Position numbers and translations under genes: made by a program. A DNA stretch of 64,000 nt from Planctomycetota bacterium (lineage in GTDB: Bacteria; Planctomycetota; JAJSAM01; JAJVHW01). The notes under the pieces are model-generated. The model did no database searches, was not told the origin of the DNA, and saw only the letters and a list, made by a program, of their open reading frames with translations. Below, in pieces: positions 35,281-45,088 of this stretch. The stretch lies in the NCBI GenBank assembly GCA_024280885.1, contig JAJRPF010000052.1, positions 1-64,000 of the forward strand. The letters are read 5' to 3'. The stretch's first letter is position 1. Each line of letters starts with the position of its first letter.

Positions 35281-36645
35281 TCACGTCCCCAGCGCCTGCC
35301 AGTGGATGACCGGCGCGAACGTCGCCGGGTCCTCCGCGAACACTGCCGCGCCCGGCTGCAGCGTCACCTGAGTGGGCGTGACCACGACGATCTCGACGCT
35401 CCCTGGGTAGCCGAGTAGGTGGGCGGTGACCTTCGGCGCATTCTGAAACGGCTCGGGGAACACCACCACGATCGGATCGTCGGGGCCGACCACGATGTCG
35501 CCCTCGAGCTTGCGGTTGAACTTCCGCCGAACGATCACGAGCCGTGGGATCCGGACGAACCGAAGACCGTCGCCTCGAACCGTGATTCGCATCCGACAGC
35601 GCCAATACGTGTAGGTCCCAGGGACGTACGGTTGGAAGCCGTCCCACGGCCCCGCGGGCGTCGGGCTCGTGTCGATCTCAACCTCAACGTCCGGCGGGAC
35701 CAGCGGCGTGAGTCGCCACGAGTTCCTGGACGCGAAACTCCGCGTGCCGAGCGGGATCGTCGCGCCGTCCCTGGTCCGACGCGCGCCGAGAGCCGGACGG
35801 CGCACAGCACCGAACGGGAGTGCGCCGTCCACGGGATACTCCACGCCGAGATCGAGTTCCACGCGCTGGTGTTCCACCTGGCCGGCATCGAAGACCGGCG
35901 ACTCGTAGGTGCCCTCTGGCCAGTACTTCGCGAAGCACGGCACACCGACGGACGATCCGAAGGGTGTCACCGCCGCCCCGAAGTGCTCGGGCAGGAGTTC
36001 GAGCCTCAGAGCGCCGCCGTCCACCTCGACGTGGGCCTTCGGGCCTGTCCAGCCCTGCCCGCCCTCATCGGACGTGTCCTCGGTGACGTGGTCGTCGAGC
36101 GCCTCGATCGTGATGGTGACCGTCGCGGCCGCGCGTGAGGTGCGTCCGTGCCGGTCCACTGCCTTCAGGTGGAAGGTCTGCGCGCCGGAGGACAGCCAGG
36201 CCCACGAGTACGGCGAGTTGCTCAGGTCTGCGGCGACGCGTGTCCCGTCTTCCCACGTGACGCCGACGCGGATCTCGTGCGTTGCTGTCACGCCGCCGGA
36301 GGGCGCGGCCCAGCGGAAGTTGAGGTTCGCCCCGTCCTGGGAGACGGCGAAGCCAGCGGGTGCCCCCGGAAGTGCCGGTGTGCCCTCGGCCGCCATCGGG
36401 GCGATGCGAACGGTCTCCCACTCGTCCTCCTCGACGAGACCGCCGTCATCGAGGACCGCCGCGGCGGCGAAGGAGTAGGCACGCTCCGGATGCAGACCGT
36501 CTGCCGTGAATTCCGTCCCCTGCGTCCGTCCGAGTTCGGTCCAGCCAGAACCCCCGGCCTCGCGCTTGAGCACCGCGGTCGTCCCCGATTCCGCGCGCGA
36601 CCAGGAGAGAATCACGTTCACAAAACTGAGGTCAGCGCTCGGCAT
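35281..36645 (-). CDS. Tail tip protein with fibronectin III-like domains
   Basis: 454 residues from ATG 36645 (GGAGG upstream). Two fibronectin type III-like modules lie at about 1-85 and 85-175 (LSWSRAESGTTAVLKRE; LNFRWAAPSGGVTATHEIRV), followed by a beta-rich region with WRCRMRITVRGDG. Located directly downstream of the tail hub gene, it matches the C-terminal extension of lambda gpJ-like tips encoded as a separate gene, probably for host recognition. Confidence 0.7.
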   Translation of the reverse strand: MPSADLSFVNVILSWSRAESGTTAVLKREAGGSGWTELGRTQGTEFTADGLHPERAYSFAAAAVLDDGGLVEEDEWETVRIAPMAAEGTPALPGAPAGFAVSQDGANLNFRWAAPSGGVTATHEIRVGVTWEDGTRVAADLSNSPYSWAWLSSGAQTFHLKAVDRHGRTSRAAATVTITIEALDDHVTEDTSDEGGQGWTGPKAHVEVDGGALRLELLPEHFGAAVTPFGSSVGVPCFAKYWPEGTYESPVFDAGQVEHQRVELDLGVEYPVDGALPFGAVRRPALGARRTRDGATIPLGTRSFASRNSWRLTPLVPPDVEVEIDTSPTPAGPWDGFQPYVPGTYTYWRCRMRITVRGDGLRFVRIPRLVIVRRKFNRKLEGDIVVGPDDPIVVVFPEPFQNAPKVTAHLLGYPGSVEIVVVTPTQVTLQPGAAVFAEDPATFAPVIHWQALGT

Positions 36646-36709
36646 GCCGTAGATCCTCCCTGGTGAGCGGATAGTGACGCCCCAAGCGAGGGCGAGAGAG
36701 GCAGAGCCT

Positions 36710-37162
36710 GTGCGAAAGAAACTCTCGGGGCCGTGGGAGTGCCCGATGTGCGGACGCGGCGAATCGCAACTCACGGAACTCAAGGTGCCGATGCGGCAGA
36801 ACGCCCATCTCGTCGCGAACAGGTTCTCCGGCATCAAGAACCGGTACGGAGGAGCGAAGGCGCAGTTCACGGAAGAGGACTGGACCGCGCTCGGGGACGC
36901 GCTCGGAGAGTCCTTCGGCCTCGCGGAGAGCGCCGGGAACGTGCGACTGCGCATCGGCAAGATGACAGAAGAGATGTGCGGTGAGTGCCACGAAGAGGTC
37001 CTCTCGGAGCCGATCTACACCCCGGTCGCTCTCAGAGCACTTGCGACAGTGTTCCGTGGCCGGAGTCGCGTCGAGCGCATGATCACCTTGGCGAAGGTCA
37101 TCGAGCTCGGCAGCGCCGCGTTGCAGGAACAACTGGCCAGGGATCGCGCTGACGCCGAGTAG
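36710..37162 (+). CDS. Zinc-ribbon-like opposite-strand gene
   Basis: 150 residues from GTG 36710; the frame is open from 36674. Cysteine pairs CPMC near 12-15 and CGEC near 89-92 may bind zinc. The rest is helical. It sits alone on the plus strand between two leftward tail genes, ending 6 bases from the convergent tail hub stop. Function unknown. Confidence 0.6.
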   Translation: MRKKLSGPWECPMCGRGESQLTELKVPMRQNAHLVANRFSGIKNRYGGAKAQFTEEDWTALGDALGESFGLAESAGNVRLRIGKMTEEMCGECHEEVLSEPIYTPVALRALATVFRGRSRVERMITLAKVIELGSAALQEQLARDRADAE

Positions 37163-37167
37163 GCACG

Positions 37168-39801
37168 TCATCGGACTCTCGCCCGCAGGTTGGTGACCCG
37201 GCGGGGGCGGCGCCCACTACGCCTCCGCCTCCGACGTCCACGCGCCGGCACGGCGCTGGCCTGCGCGCTCACGGGGACGGTCACGGGCTGGAGCGTGTAG
37301 GCGGTGGACTTCATTACGCGCCCCGCGTACCGGACGACGATCTTGCCCTCCTCGTCGCGGCCGACGATCCCGGCCAGGATGCGGACCTTGAACTCCATCG
37401 CCTTGGGGCCGGTCGAGTACGGGACGCGCGTCTTCACGGTCACGATGTCGGCGGCCTCGATGTGCTGGACGCCGGGGTGCGCTTCCCACGAGCACGGGAA
37501 CGGCAACTCGCGCGCCTGCACGGCGAGGTGGCGCAGCATCCGCGCGGCCTCGGTCTCGCGCGTCGCGCCGCGCAGATTGACCTCGCGGATGTTCGTGGGC
37601 GTGCCCTCGGGGAGCCCGTCCACCGGGTAGAGCAGCTCGTCGCGCTCGTGCCGGATCGTCTCGTTCCAGAAGGAGCCCTGGATGCCCGACGGCGACTTGC
37701 CCCACTCGTCGAGCTTCAGCACGAACTTCGACATGTTCTGGTTCGGCGGGTCCACGTCGTCCACGAACGTGAAGACCGGGTCGCCGTCCTGGTCGAGCGG
37801 GAAGCGCCAGCGGGCGCCCTGCAGCGTGGCGAAGCAGTAGCCGAGGAATGCGATGTCGCCGACCGTCTCCATGAGGCTCTGCGGGGTGTCGAAGACGACG
37901 TTGAGCCGACAGCGGCGCTCGCCGTTGGTCGCGGACGCGGGCCGCGTGGCGTCGTCGCCAGGGCGGTGAACCCATGCGTCGCAGAAGTCGGCGAAGGCGA
38001 TCAGGCCGTTGCGCTCCGCCGGTGAACCGTCCGCGCCGAGGAACAGGTCCTGGCCGGTGAAGAAGAAGCCCGCCCCGTAGCGTTCGGTCGCCGCGCCTTC
38101 GGCGGACGTCACCAGATCGCGGATCGCCAGTGCAGCGTTCTGGCTGGAGCCGAGGTCCCGCGCCCCGCCCTGCGCGTCGGTGCGCGGGTCGTAGAGTCTC
38201 GCCCGCCGCGCGATGCAGGTGACGCGAAGGCTCCCACCCGAGAGGAACGCGCCCGGGCTTCCGCGCAGGCCAATGAGCGCCGTCCCCGGGTAGCAGAAGC
38301 CCTCGTGGAGCACCTCGGTGACGTACGTGAAATTGAGCTCGTCCACGACGAGCGGGTCCGTCGGGTGCGCCGTCAGCCGCGTGACGCGCACCTCGTAGGC
38401 GTCGCGATCGAACTCCTCCAGCGCGGTCGTCGCTCCGCTCTCACCCTCGATCGCGCGCTGGGTCAACTCGTCCTTGACGTCGATCTCCCAACGCATCGTT
38501 CCGGGCCGTTCGCCGATCAGTACGAAGCTGTTCCCGCCGGCGGACCGCAGCCGGTTCCAGGAGGACGCACCGAGCGTGCGGTACTCGACGCGCAGCGCCA
38601 CCTGGACCGCGCGCGTGCCGCCGTCGTCCTTGTAGTGGATCATCCCCTGCGGCGCGGCGATGCCGATCCGCAGGTTGTCGGCCTCGCGGCCCGCCGTCGT
38701 GTAGCTGATCGGGTTGGAGCGCTTCAGCAGACTGTCGTTCGGGTTGCGCGATTGCTCAAGGTCCGTGAAGCCGTCGATCGGCTGCTGGTCGAGGGTGCCC
38801 GGTCGCCACACGATCCGGAGTCGCCGGAAGGCCGATGTCCGGTAGGTCGCGGTGACCCTCTTCCCGCTCGCGGGTGCCCGGCCGAAGAGCACCTTGGTGA
38901 CGCCCTTGACGTTCTGGGTGAACGCGACGCCCTCGGCGCCCAGGTACTCGTAGGCCATGCGCACCGTGAACCCCCGCGGCGGCCGGCGCTTGAAGCGGAT
39001 TTTCATCCGGTGCTGCGCGAGCTTCTGCGCGCTCCAGCGGTAGACCCCCACGCCGCGAAACTGCTCGAACTCGGGCGCGCCCGGTCCGCGGATGAAGAGC
39101 CGCAGCGAGCGGCCTAGGATGCGGTCGGTCCGGTCGTCGCGGCGCAGGTTGAAGGTGAGCTTCGGGCGCGGGAGAGGCCGCAGCGTGACCGGGTCGTAGG
39201 TCACTGGCGGTGGCGCGGGAACCGTGAACTCCGCGCTCGCCGTCTGCGTCATCCACGCCTTCTTGACCCCGTCCACGAAGAGCTCGACGCCCGGCATCTC
39301 GTCGTCACCGAGCACGACCTTGCGGTGCGGGAACGTGAACGTGCGCCGATTGCCGTTGCCGCGCCCGAGTTGCTCCTCGTAGAGCTTTGACAGGATCTCG
39401 CGGTCGTTGATGCGGATGTCGGTGATGTCCTCGATCTCGCCCTCGGCAACGATGCCAAGCCACCGGAACTCCTGTCGGCGCGTGTTGCGGATGTCACCCG
39501 GCGAGACGCCCTCGATCGCCTCAGTGACCGACTCGTTGATCACGACCGGCTTGATGGTGTGCTCGCCGTAGAGGACCGGGATGTGGGCCTCGGGACCGCG
39601 CGGGTTGTCGAAGCGGTCGATCCCGTAGGTGGGCGAGTCGCGGAGCTGCTTCTGCCGCGCCGGCGTGGGAGTCAGCGCCGTGCCGGCGATCGTCGCAGCA
39701 CCCGAGACGATGAGCGGCACGCCGAAGGGCGTGGCAATCAGCAGGATGCCCGCAATGACCTGAACCGCGCCGAGGACGTAGCCGAGTGTCTTGCTCGCCA
39801 T
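37168..39801 (-). CDS. Tail central hub / host specificity protein (gpJ-like)
   Basis: 877 residues. The N-terminus carries a hydrophobic stretch (LGYVLGAVQVIAGILLIATP), then IPVLYGEHTIKPVVINESV, the hallmark of lambda gpJ and related hubs. The long beta-rich body follows the gpL-like and DUF2460 genes, the usual order. The C-terminus is a basic Arg-rich tail (GRRRRRRSGRRPRR) that may bind DNA or the tape measure. It forms the hub through which DNA leaves. Confidence 0.85.
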   Translation of the reverse strand: MASKTLGYVLGAVQVIAGILLIATPFGVPLIVSGAATIAGTALTPTPARQKQLRDSPTYGIDRFDNPRGPEAHIPVLYGEHTIKPVVINESVTEAIEGVSPGDIRNTRRQEFRWLGIVAEGEIEDITDIRINDREILSKLYEEQLGRGNGNRRTFTFPHRKVVLGDDEMPGVELFVDGVKKAWMTQTASAEFTVPAPPPVTYDPVTLRPLPRPKLTFNLRRDDRTDRILGRSLRLFIRGPGAPEFEQFRGVGVYRWSAQKLAQHRMKIRFKRRPPRGFTVRMAYEYLGAEGVAFTQNVKGVTKVLFGRAPASGKRVTATYRTSAFRRLRIVWRPGTLDQQPIDGFTDLEQSRNPNDSLLKRSNPISYTTAGREADNLRIGIAAPQGMIHYKDDGGTRAVQVALRVEYRTLGASSWNRLRSAGGNSFVLIGERPGTMRWEIDVKDELTQRAIEGESGATTALEEFDRDAYEVRVTRLTAHPTDPLVVDELNFTYVTEVLHEGFCYPGTALIGLRGSPGAFLSGGSLRVTCIARRARLYDPRTDAQGGARDLGSSQNAALAIRDLVTSAEGAATERYGAGFFFTGQDLFLGADGSPAERNGLIAFADFCDAWVHRPGDDATRPASATNGERRCRLNVVFDTPQSLMETVGDIAFLGYCFATLQGARWRFPLDQDGDPVFTFVDDVDPPNQNMSKFVLKLDEWGKSPSGIQGSFWNETIRHERDELLYPVDGLPEGTPTNIREVNLRGATRETEAARMLRHLAVQARELPFPCSWEAHPGVQHIEAADIVTVKTRVPYSTGPKAMEFKVRILAGIVGRDEEGKIVVRYAGRVMKSTAYTLQPVTVPVSAQASAVPARGRRRRRRSGRRPRRVTNLRARVR

Positions 39802-39807
39802 CGGCGG

Positions 39808-40440
39808 TCACTCCACCCGGAGCGCGCGCGCGTCGGCGGAGGTCGGGAACCCCCCGAACCGAAGCGGCTCGCCCTCGTAGTGCTTGCGGCAGTCCTCGCG
39901 CGTTCTCGCGCAGGTCGGCAGATCGCCGACGTAGCCGCAGTGCTCGCCTCGGTAGATCCAGCGGCAGCGAAGCCCCTGGAGCGTGCGATCGGGGATGCGG
40001 ATCTCCTCCGCGGGGAACACGCCAAGGTCGAAGGCCACGGCCTCTCGCCCGATGAACGAGTAGGCGTTCACGAAGAAGACCCACTCGATGACCAGGTCCT
40101 CGGGAGTCGCGCCCGTCAGCAGCGTTCGGCTCGCCTGGCGGATCGTGCAGCGTCGGCCGCGGAGATCCTCGCCACCCGCGTCGGGGTGACAGAGCGGCCC
40201 GAGCACTCCGTCCGCGTTCTGCAGCACCATCTGAAGGGCTGGGATCTCGCGCTCGGCCGACTCCTGGATCTCGCCGAACGCGCCGCCCGTCGCCTCGAAC
40301 GTGAGGTCGTTCCACACGCGCGATTCCGTGTCGATCGCGTAGCGAAGCGGCGTCGTCTTGCGATCGATCTCGATCAGCGCCACCAGGTCGAGCTGGTCGC
40401 CTTCCAGCAGCGCGAGCAGCGCGGGGCTCTTGGCTCTCAC
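39808..40440 (-). CDS. Minor tail protein L-like, Cys-rich C-terminus
   Basis: 210 residues from GTG 40440 (GTGA overlap). The C-terminal region has CRWIYRGEHCGYVG and CARTREDCRKH followed by RFGGFP. Four cysteines in this arrangement bind an Fe-S cluster in lambda gpL. It links the tape-measure end of the tail to the hub. Confidence 0.82.
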   Translation of the reverse strand: MRAKSPALLALLEGDQLDLVALIEIDRKTTPLRYAIDTESRVWNDLTFEATGGAFGEIQESAEREIPALQMVLQNADGVLGPLCHPDAGGEDLRGRRCTIRQASRTLLTGATPEDLVIEWVFFVNAYSFIGREAVAFDLGVFPAEEIRIPDRTLQGLRCRWIYRGEHCGYVGDLPTCARTREDCRKHYEGEPLRFGGFPTSADARALRVE

Positions 40441-41093
40441 AGGACGTTCGGGGTCTCGGCGTAGCTCCAGCCGGGCCCCACCTCGCGCAGTTGGACGGAC
40501 ACGGTGCGGTCAACGAGCGCGTCGCCGACGGCGCCGCCGGTCGCGAGCTCCTGGTCGTCAGGGAGGTCGTCCCCCGCGAAGCGCACCGGGACGTAGAAGT
40601 CGTAGGCGAGCGTGACCGTCGCGCCCGTGCCGGGTGCCGTGACGAAGCGGGCGACGAGCTTGGTGGACGTGCCGAGCACGTACGCCGCGCCCGACTCGTT
40701 CACCACGGAGTAGTGGACGCCGAGCGTCTGCAGGAAGCCGTCCTTCCGCACCACGAGCGTCGCGGAGTCCACGTAGCGCCGCGTCGCGTCGAAGTCCTTC
40801 TGCGTCGCGCTCTCCACGGCAGGCGCGTCGACCATCGCCTTCGCGCCGGGGTTCTGCGGCTGGTAGAGGAACGCCTCGTAGGCGCCGAAGCGCGCGTTCC
40901 AGAACGCCTCGAAGTCCTTGTACGTGCCGCCCTTGTTCGGGAAGAGCAGCGAGCCGCGCACGACCAACTCGCCCGCGGCGTGGATCTTCTGCAGCGTGCG
41001 CCGCCCGCCACCCTGCTCGTGGACCACGTTGCGAAACGCCTGGTACTCGCGAAAGCCGCGCCGCAGGAAGACGAAGGGGAAGATCGTGGCCAC
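40437..41093 (-). CDS. DUF2460 phage tail protein
   Basis: 218 residues. The core matches DUF2460 minor tail proteins: a beta-rich body with EAFWNARFGAYEAFLYQPQNP and a later HYSVVNESG segment. It lies between the tape measure and the gpL-like gene, where lambda gpM-like tip proteins are encoded. Stop and start overlap the gpL-like gene. Confidence 0.75.
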   Translation of the reverse strand: MATIFPFVFLRRGFREYQAFRNVVHEQGGGRRTLQKIHAAGELVVRGSLLFPNKGGTYKDFEAFWNARFGAYEAFLYQPQNPGAKAMVDAPAVESATQKDFDATRRYVDSATLVVRKDGFLQTLGVHYSVVNESGAAYVLGTSTKLVARFVTAPGTGATVTLAYDFYVPVRFAGDDLPDDQELATGGAVGDALVDRTVSVQLREVGPGWSYAETPNVL

Positions 41094-41095
41094 GG

Positions 41096-43555
41096 TCAGT
41101 CCCTCGCCCGCGCGCCGCGGCGGCCGGGCCGGCTGAGCGCGGAGCCGACGATCGCCGCGCGCGCATCGGGGCTGGACTTCGCCATCACATCGTCGGCGAT
41201 GACGGCGGGAGGACGGACGGTCAGCGCCACGTTGATGTCGCCCTCTCCGCGGGAGTTGGCGCCGTCGGTCACCCGGATCACCTCGCCCGGCGAGACCTTC
41301 ATCGTGACGAGCTGGCTGTCGAGCCCACCGAAGCCACTCACGCGGAAGGTGCCTCCGTGTGCGGCCGACGCAGCCGGCGCAGCCGACGCGGCTCCAGCAC
41401 CGGCATCGGCGCCGCCCGCACCTCCCCCTGCCCCCGAGAGCCCGGGGAAGAGCGACAGGATCGCCTTCATGATCAGCGCCTGCTGGATCATGCGGGCAAC
41501 GTCGAGAGCGAACTGCGCCGCGAACTCCCGAAAGGCCTCCGACGCCGACTTGCTCCCACTGGCGACCTCGGCCAGGGCGTCGGCAACCCCGCCCGAGAGG
41601 TCGTTCGCGGCGACGTCGGCCATCTGTGCGCCCAGCCGGCCCCAGCCCGCCGTCTCCTCGCGGAGTTGGCTGATCCGCGCCTGGAATCCCGAGCCGAGTT
41701 CCTCGCCGGTGACCGCCGCGGAGAGCTGCCCCTGCCGGCGGACGCGGGCCTGCGCCTGCCCCGAGAGCGCCTCGATCTCCAGCGCCTTCGTGAGCTCGCC
41801 GCGACGACGCAGTTCCTCGACCTGCTTGCGCGTCTCTTCCTGGAGTTCGGCTAGGTGCGCCTGGGTGGCGAGACGCGCGAGACGCGACTGATCCGTCTCG
41901 CCTTCGGCCGCGAGTGCGAGGACGCGCTGGTTGTAGTCGGCGAGCCAGGCGAGTTCCTGCTCACGCCCCTCGCGCAGGATCGTGCGCCGCTGGTCGATGT
42001 GGGCGGCGAAGAGCGCGCGCCGCTTCTGCCCGGCCTGCTCTTCGGTCAGGAGCCCGCGATGCTCGGCGTCGCTGACGAGGCGGACCTCGGCGCTGTAGCG
42101 CGCACCCGCCTCGTCGAGCTGCAGCCGCGTGAGGCTTCGGTCGTCCACGAGCGTCGCAACCTGGGCCTGGCGGCGGATCGCGTCCACCCGGTCGAGGAAG
42201 TTGCTCTGCGCATCGACGGCGAGTTGGTCGTGCTCGCTGTTGATGGCCGCCTCTCGCCGACGGAACTCCTCCACAAGCCGCAGATACTCAGGCGCGTCGC
42301 GCTCGAGCCCCTGCAGCGCCTTCGACGCGAGCGTCTCCTCCACCTCGGTGCGGTGCTCGGCCAGCGCCTTGTCGCGATCGGTGAGCCCGGGGTCCACGCG
42401 AAGGGCGCTGCGGTCGTTCTCGCGTCGCAGCGCGTCGGCGCGCGTGGCGGCCGCGCGAACGGCGGCGATGCCCTCCCGAACCGTCTTCTCGCGCTTGAGG
42501 AGGTCGAGCATCTCGCGCTCGTGTTGGATGCGGGCTCTCAGCTCGATCCGCTTCTCGCGAGGCGCGTCCGAAGCGCGCCGCAGGTCGTCCATCGCATCGT
42601 TGATGCGCGAGCGCTGGCGTTCGAGCGCAGGGTCGAAGAGGTCGGGACGGAGCAGCCCCTGGATCGCCACGCTCTTGTCGCGACGCGCCCGCTCGCGCGC
42701 GGTCTGCGCTGCCTCGAACTGCGCCAGCGCGGACTCCGCGGCCTTGGCCTCGACGGCGATGTTCTTCTGCGCATCGGCCTCTTCCTTCGCCGCGTCGGCC
42801 GTCTTCTTCCGGCTGCCCTCGATCTCGCCCTGGATCTCCTGCTGCTTGCGCAGCCCGGCGATGTAGCGCTCCTGTTCTCTGACCAGCGCGTCGGCCGCCT
42901 GGGCAGCGTTGTCGATCGAGGGCAGGAAGCCCTCGCGCGGGAAGATCACCGAGCCGAGGTTGCGGCCGAAGGAGCCAGCGTCCTCGTGGCCGATGAAACC
43001 CGCCCGGCGCTCCAGCGCGGCGATGTTCTTGCGGCGGCGGAGTTCCTTCTCGGCGCCCGCGATGTCCACGTCGGCCGACTCGGCGTCCTCGCCGCGGCGC
43101 AGCAGGCCCAGCTCGATCCGCAGCTTCTCCAGGCTCTCGCGCGTGGACTTCGCCCGGTCCTCAGTGGCGGCGAACACCGAAACGATGTCCTCCTTCTGAG
43201 AGACCAGCAGCGCGAAACCGGCACCGACAGCGGCGATGGCGATGCCGACCGGCGTGAAGCCACCCGCGACGAGACCGGCGAGCGAGGTCGTGATGCCGGA
43301 CATCGCCGGGGATACCTCGGCGCCCATGAGCGTCAGGGACTGGGTGGCAAGCTGCGTCGCCTGCTCCACGCCGCGCAGAGCTGGACCGACGCCCTGGATC
43401 TCCTTCGTGACCGAACGCATCGCCTTGCCCGCGCTGCCCATCTGGCGAATCTCGTTGCCGGTCTTCTTGACGGCGGCGCGCGCCTTGCCGAGATCGGACG
43501 TGATCTGCGCGGAGTCCGCGCTGAGCAGCACTCGCAGTTTTCCGACGACGGCCAT
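41096..43555 (-). CDS. Tape measure protein
   Basis: 819 residues: an N-terminal helical segment (TSDLGKARAAVKKTGNEI), a hydrophobic membrane-insertion-like stretch near 110-125, long charged coiled coil (about 150-600) and a Gly/Ala-rich C-terminal region near 700. It sets tail length and exits with DNA. At about 0.15 nm per residue this implies a tail near 120 nm. The tail chaperone pair lies just upstream as usual. Confidence 0.9.
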   Translation of the reverse strand: MAVVGKLRVLLSADSAQITSDLGKARAAVKKTGNEIRQMGSAGKAMRSVTKEIQGVGPALRGVEQATQLATQSLTLMGAEVSPAMSGITTSLAGLVAGGFTPVGIAIAAVGAGFALLVSQKEDIVSVFAATEDRAKSTRESLEKLRIELGLLRRGEDAESADVDIAGAEKELRRRKNIAALERRAGFIGHEDAGSFGRNLGSVIFPREGFLPSIDNAAQAADALVREQERYIAGLRKQQEIQGEIEGSRKKTADAAKEEADAQKNIAVEAKAAESALAQFEAAQTARERARRDKSVAIQGLLRPDLFDPALERQRSRINDAMDDLRRASDAPREKRIELRARIQHEREMLDLLKREKTVREGIAAVRAAATRADALRRENDRSALRVDPGLTDRDKALAEHRTEVEETLASKALQGLERDAPEYLRLVEEFRRREAAINSEHDQLAVDAQSNFLDRVDAIRRQAQVATLVDDRSLTRLQLDEAGARYSAEVRLVSDAEHRGLLTEEQAGQKRRALFAAHIDQRRTILREGREQELAWLADYNQRVLALAAEGETDQSRLARLATQAHLAELQEETRKQVEELRRRGELTKALEIEALSGQAQARVRRQGQLSAAVTGEELGSGFQARISQLREETAGWGRLGAQMADVAANDLSGGVADALAEVASGSKSASEAFREFAAQFALDVARMIQQALIMKAILSLFPGLSGAGGGAGGADAGAGAASAAPAASAAHGGTFRVSGFGGLDSQLVTMKVSPGEVIRVTDGANSRGEGDINVALTVRPPAVIADDVMAKSSPDARAAIVGSALSRPGRRGARARD

Positions 43556-43558
43556 GAG

Positions 43559-43894
43559 TCAGGCTTCCTGACCGGAGGGGGCGACGGAGAAGGACGCGGC
43601 GAGCGCTCGCGCGGCGTCCATCTGCTCCTCCGGGTCCTGTTCAGCGTCGCCCCGCCCGGAGACTCGGTCCATGAGGGGGCCGAGGTCCGGCATGCGCTCG
43701 ACGCGGGAGAGCGCGGCGGCGTGCCAGGCCGTGAAGATCGCGAGTTCGTAAGCTCGCTGACGCTCAGCGGAGAGCGCGCGCAGATGACACGCAGTCTCGC
43801 GCGGCGTCTGTCGCCAGAACACTGCGGGCGGGATACCCGCTTCGGCGGCCCGGTCCCGCCACTCCTCTAGTCCGAAGGGGCGGGCGTCGGAGGG
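43559..43894 (-). CDS. Tail assembly chaperone, second frame (gpT-like)
   Basis: About 111 residues readable from around 43894, with no start codon near the first conserved residues (FGLEEWRDRAAEAGIPPAVFW). The FWRQTPRETACHLRAL segment matches the short chaperones after the tail-tube genes of siphophages and gene transfer agents. The frame relation to the preceding gene is -1, as in lambda G/GT, so it is probably made as a fused frameshift product. I see no classic slippery heptamer. Confidence 0.6.
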   Translation of the reverse strand, partial: PSDARPFGLEEWRDRAAEAGIPPAVFWRQTPRETACHLRALSAERQRAYELAIFTAWHAAALSRVERMPDLGPLMDRVSGRGDAEQDPEEQMDAARALAASFSVAPSGQEA

Positions 43895-44232
43895 TCCGCC
43901 TCGGCGGTCTCGGCGTCGTCGGGGTCGAGTTCGGGGAAGAAGTAGCGCAGCGCCACGCCCATCACGCGCTGCGCCTCCTTGCGGCCCATGCCGTCGATGA
44001 GTCGGCCGGCGCCCTTGAGCGTCACGTCGGTGTGGTGCTCCTGCAGGCCCGCCCACAGCATTGCGCGGAGCGAGCGGGCGGAGAGCTTCTCGCGCGCGAT
44101 GTCGAGCAGCGCGTCCGAGAGCGGCATCCCGGCCGCGTCCTCGTACTCGGCAGCCGCGTTCCAAGAGAAGCGCGTGCGGTACGCCTTGCCGTCCACCTCG
44201 AAGGACGCCTCGCCGCGAAAGGGGTTCGCCAT
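43867..44232 (-). CDS. Tail assembly chaperone, first frame (gpG-like)
   Basis: 121 residues from ATG 44232 (GAGGAG upstream). Folds like chaperones that coat the tape measure before tube assembly: an N-terminal beta hairpin (FEVDGKAYRTRFSW) and a helical body. The end overlaps the second frame of the chaperone by about 25 bases. Confidence 0.7.
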   Translation of the reverse strand: MANPFRGEASFEVDGKAYRTRFSWNAAAEYEDAAGMPLSDALLDIAREKLSARSLRAMLWAGLQEHHTDVTLKGAGRLIDGMGRKEAQRVMGVALRYFFPELDPDDAETAEADPPTPAPSD

Positions 44233-44246
44233 CGTGTTCGTCTCCT

Positions 44247-44696
44247 CTACGCGAAGTCCGTCGGGACGGCCTTGCCGGTGACCTTGATCTTGACCGCCAC
44301 GGTGAGCAGGTCCTTGGCGGCCGAGGACGGTTCCCAGCCGGTGATGAAGCCGGGCACCGTCAGCGCCGGGGTGTTCGGGAACTGCGGCCACTCGACGCGC
44401 CACTTGCGCGTCGTGCCCGCGAGGAAGTCGGCAAGCAGCCCAGAGTTCGAGCCATGGGAGACGTGCTCGGGACGGAAGTTCAGGACGAGGCTGATCTCGC
44501 CGCCGTCGGCGATGCCCGGCACGAATTCCGCGTGGTCGTCGGGAGACTCTGTGTGGGTGGCCTCGACCGCGTCGCGCGAGAGCGACGGGCCGCCGATCGA
44601 CTTGACTTCGGCGACTGAGACGAAGGTCCCGCTATCGACGGGGTCCTCCTTCAGGAACCTGGTCTTGGTGCCGAGCTTCGCGCCGGTCGCTGCCAT
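44247..44696 (-). CDS. Major tail tube protein
   Basis: 149 residues. The segments RDAVEATHTESPDDHAEFVPG and GGEISLVLNF match the phage tail-tube fold; it polymerises as hexameric rings around the tape measure. Located immediately upstream of the chaperones. Confidence 0.82.
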   Translation of the reverse strand: MAATGAKLGTKTRFLKEDPVDSGTFVSVAEVKSIGGPSLSRDAVEATHTESPDDHAEFVPGIADGGEISLVLNFRPEHVSHGSNSGLLADFLAGTTRKWRVEWPQFPNTPALTVPGFITGWEPSSAAKDLLTVAVKIKVTGKAVPTDFA

Positions 44697-44714
44697 CGCT
44701 GTCTCCTCCGCCCG

Positions 44715-45056
44715 CTACAGGGCGAACGCCCCCACGGAGAGGTCCGACTCGGTCGAGTAGGTCACGACCACGCGGGCGTTCGTGTCGTTGAATGCGGGCG
44801 GATCGAGGGGACCGATCCAGCGCTCCTCGTCCGCCGGGACCTGGACGACGAGGTCAGTCTTGGCCGCTCCCTGCGGCAGGGCGCCGGCGGGGAGCTGCGA
44901 GACGACCGTCACGGTCCGGGACGTGGCGAGGTCGGCGTTGACGACGCGCAGAAAGACGCGACCCGAGTTCGGGAACGCGTCGCCACCCGCCGCTGCGGGA
45001 TCCAGGGTGGGGTCGATCCCCGCGCGCGAGATCTGTTGGACCGTCAGGACCGCCAT
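44715..45056 (-). CDS. Phage structural hypothetical protein (first gene of the tail block)
   Basis: 113 residues from ATG 45056 with GGAGG upstream. Beta-rich (RVFLRVVNADLATSRTVTV; ARVVVTYSTES), Ig-like in rhythm, consistent with a small decoration or tail-terminator-region protein. The late-gene motif lies 33-61 bases upstream. Confidence 0.55.
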   Translation of the reverse strand: MAVLTVQQISRAGIDPTLDPAAAGGDAFPNSGRVFLRVVNADLATSRTVTVVSQLPAGALPQGAAKTDLVVQVPADEERWIGPLDPPAFNDTNARVVVTYSTESDLSVGAFAL

Positions 45057-45088
45057 GAGCCGCCTCCGTGGTTGCGCTCTGGTCCTGA

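Noticed and set aside
41855..43870. 671-aa plus-strand frame antisense to the tape measure gene
   Set aside because: Composition is the mirror of a coiled-coil gene; no motif and no start signal.
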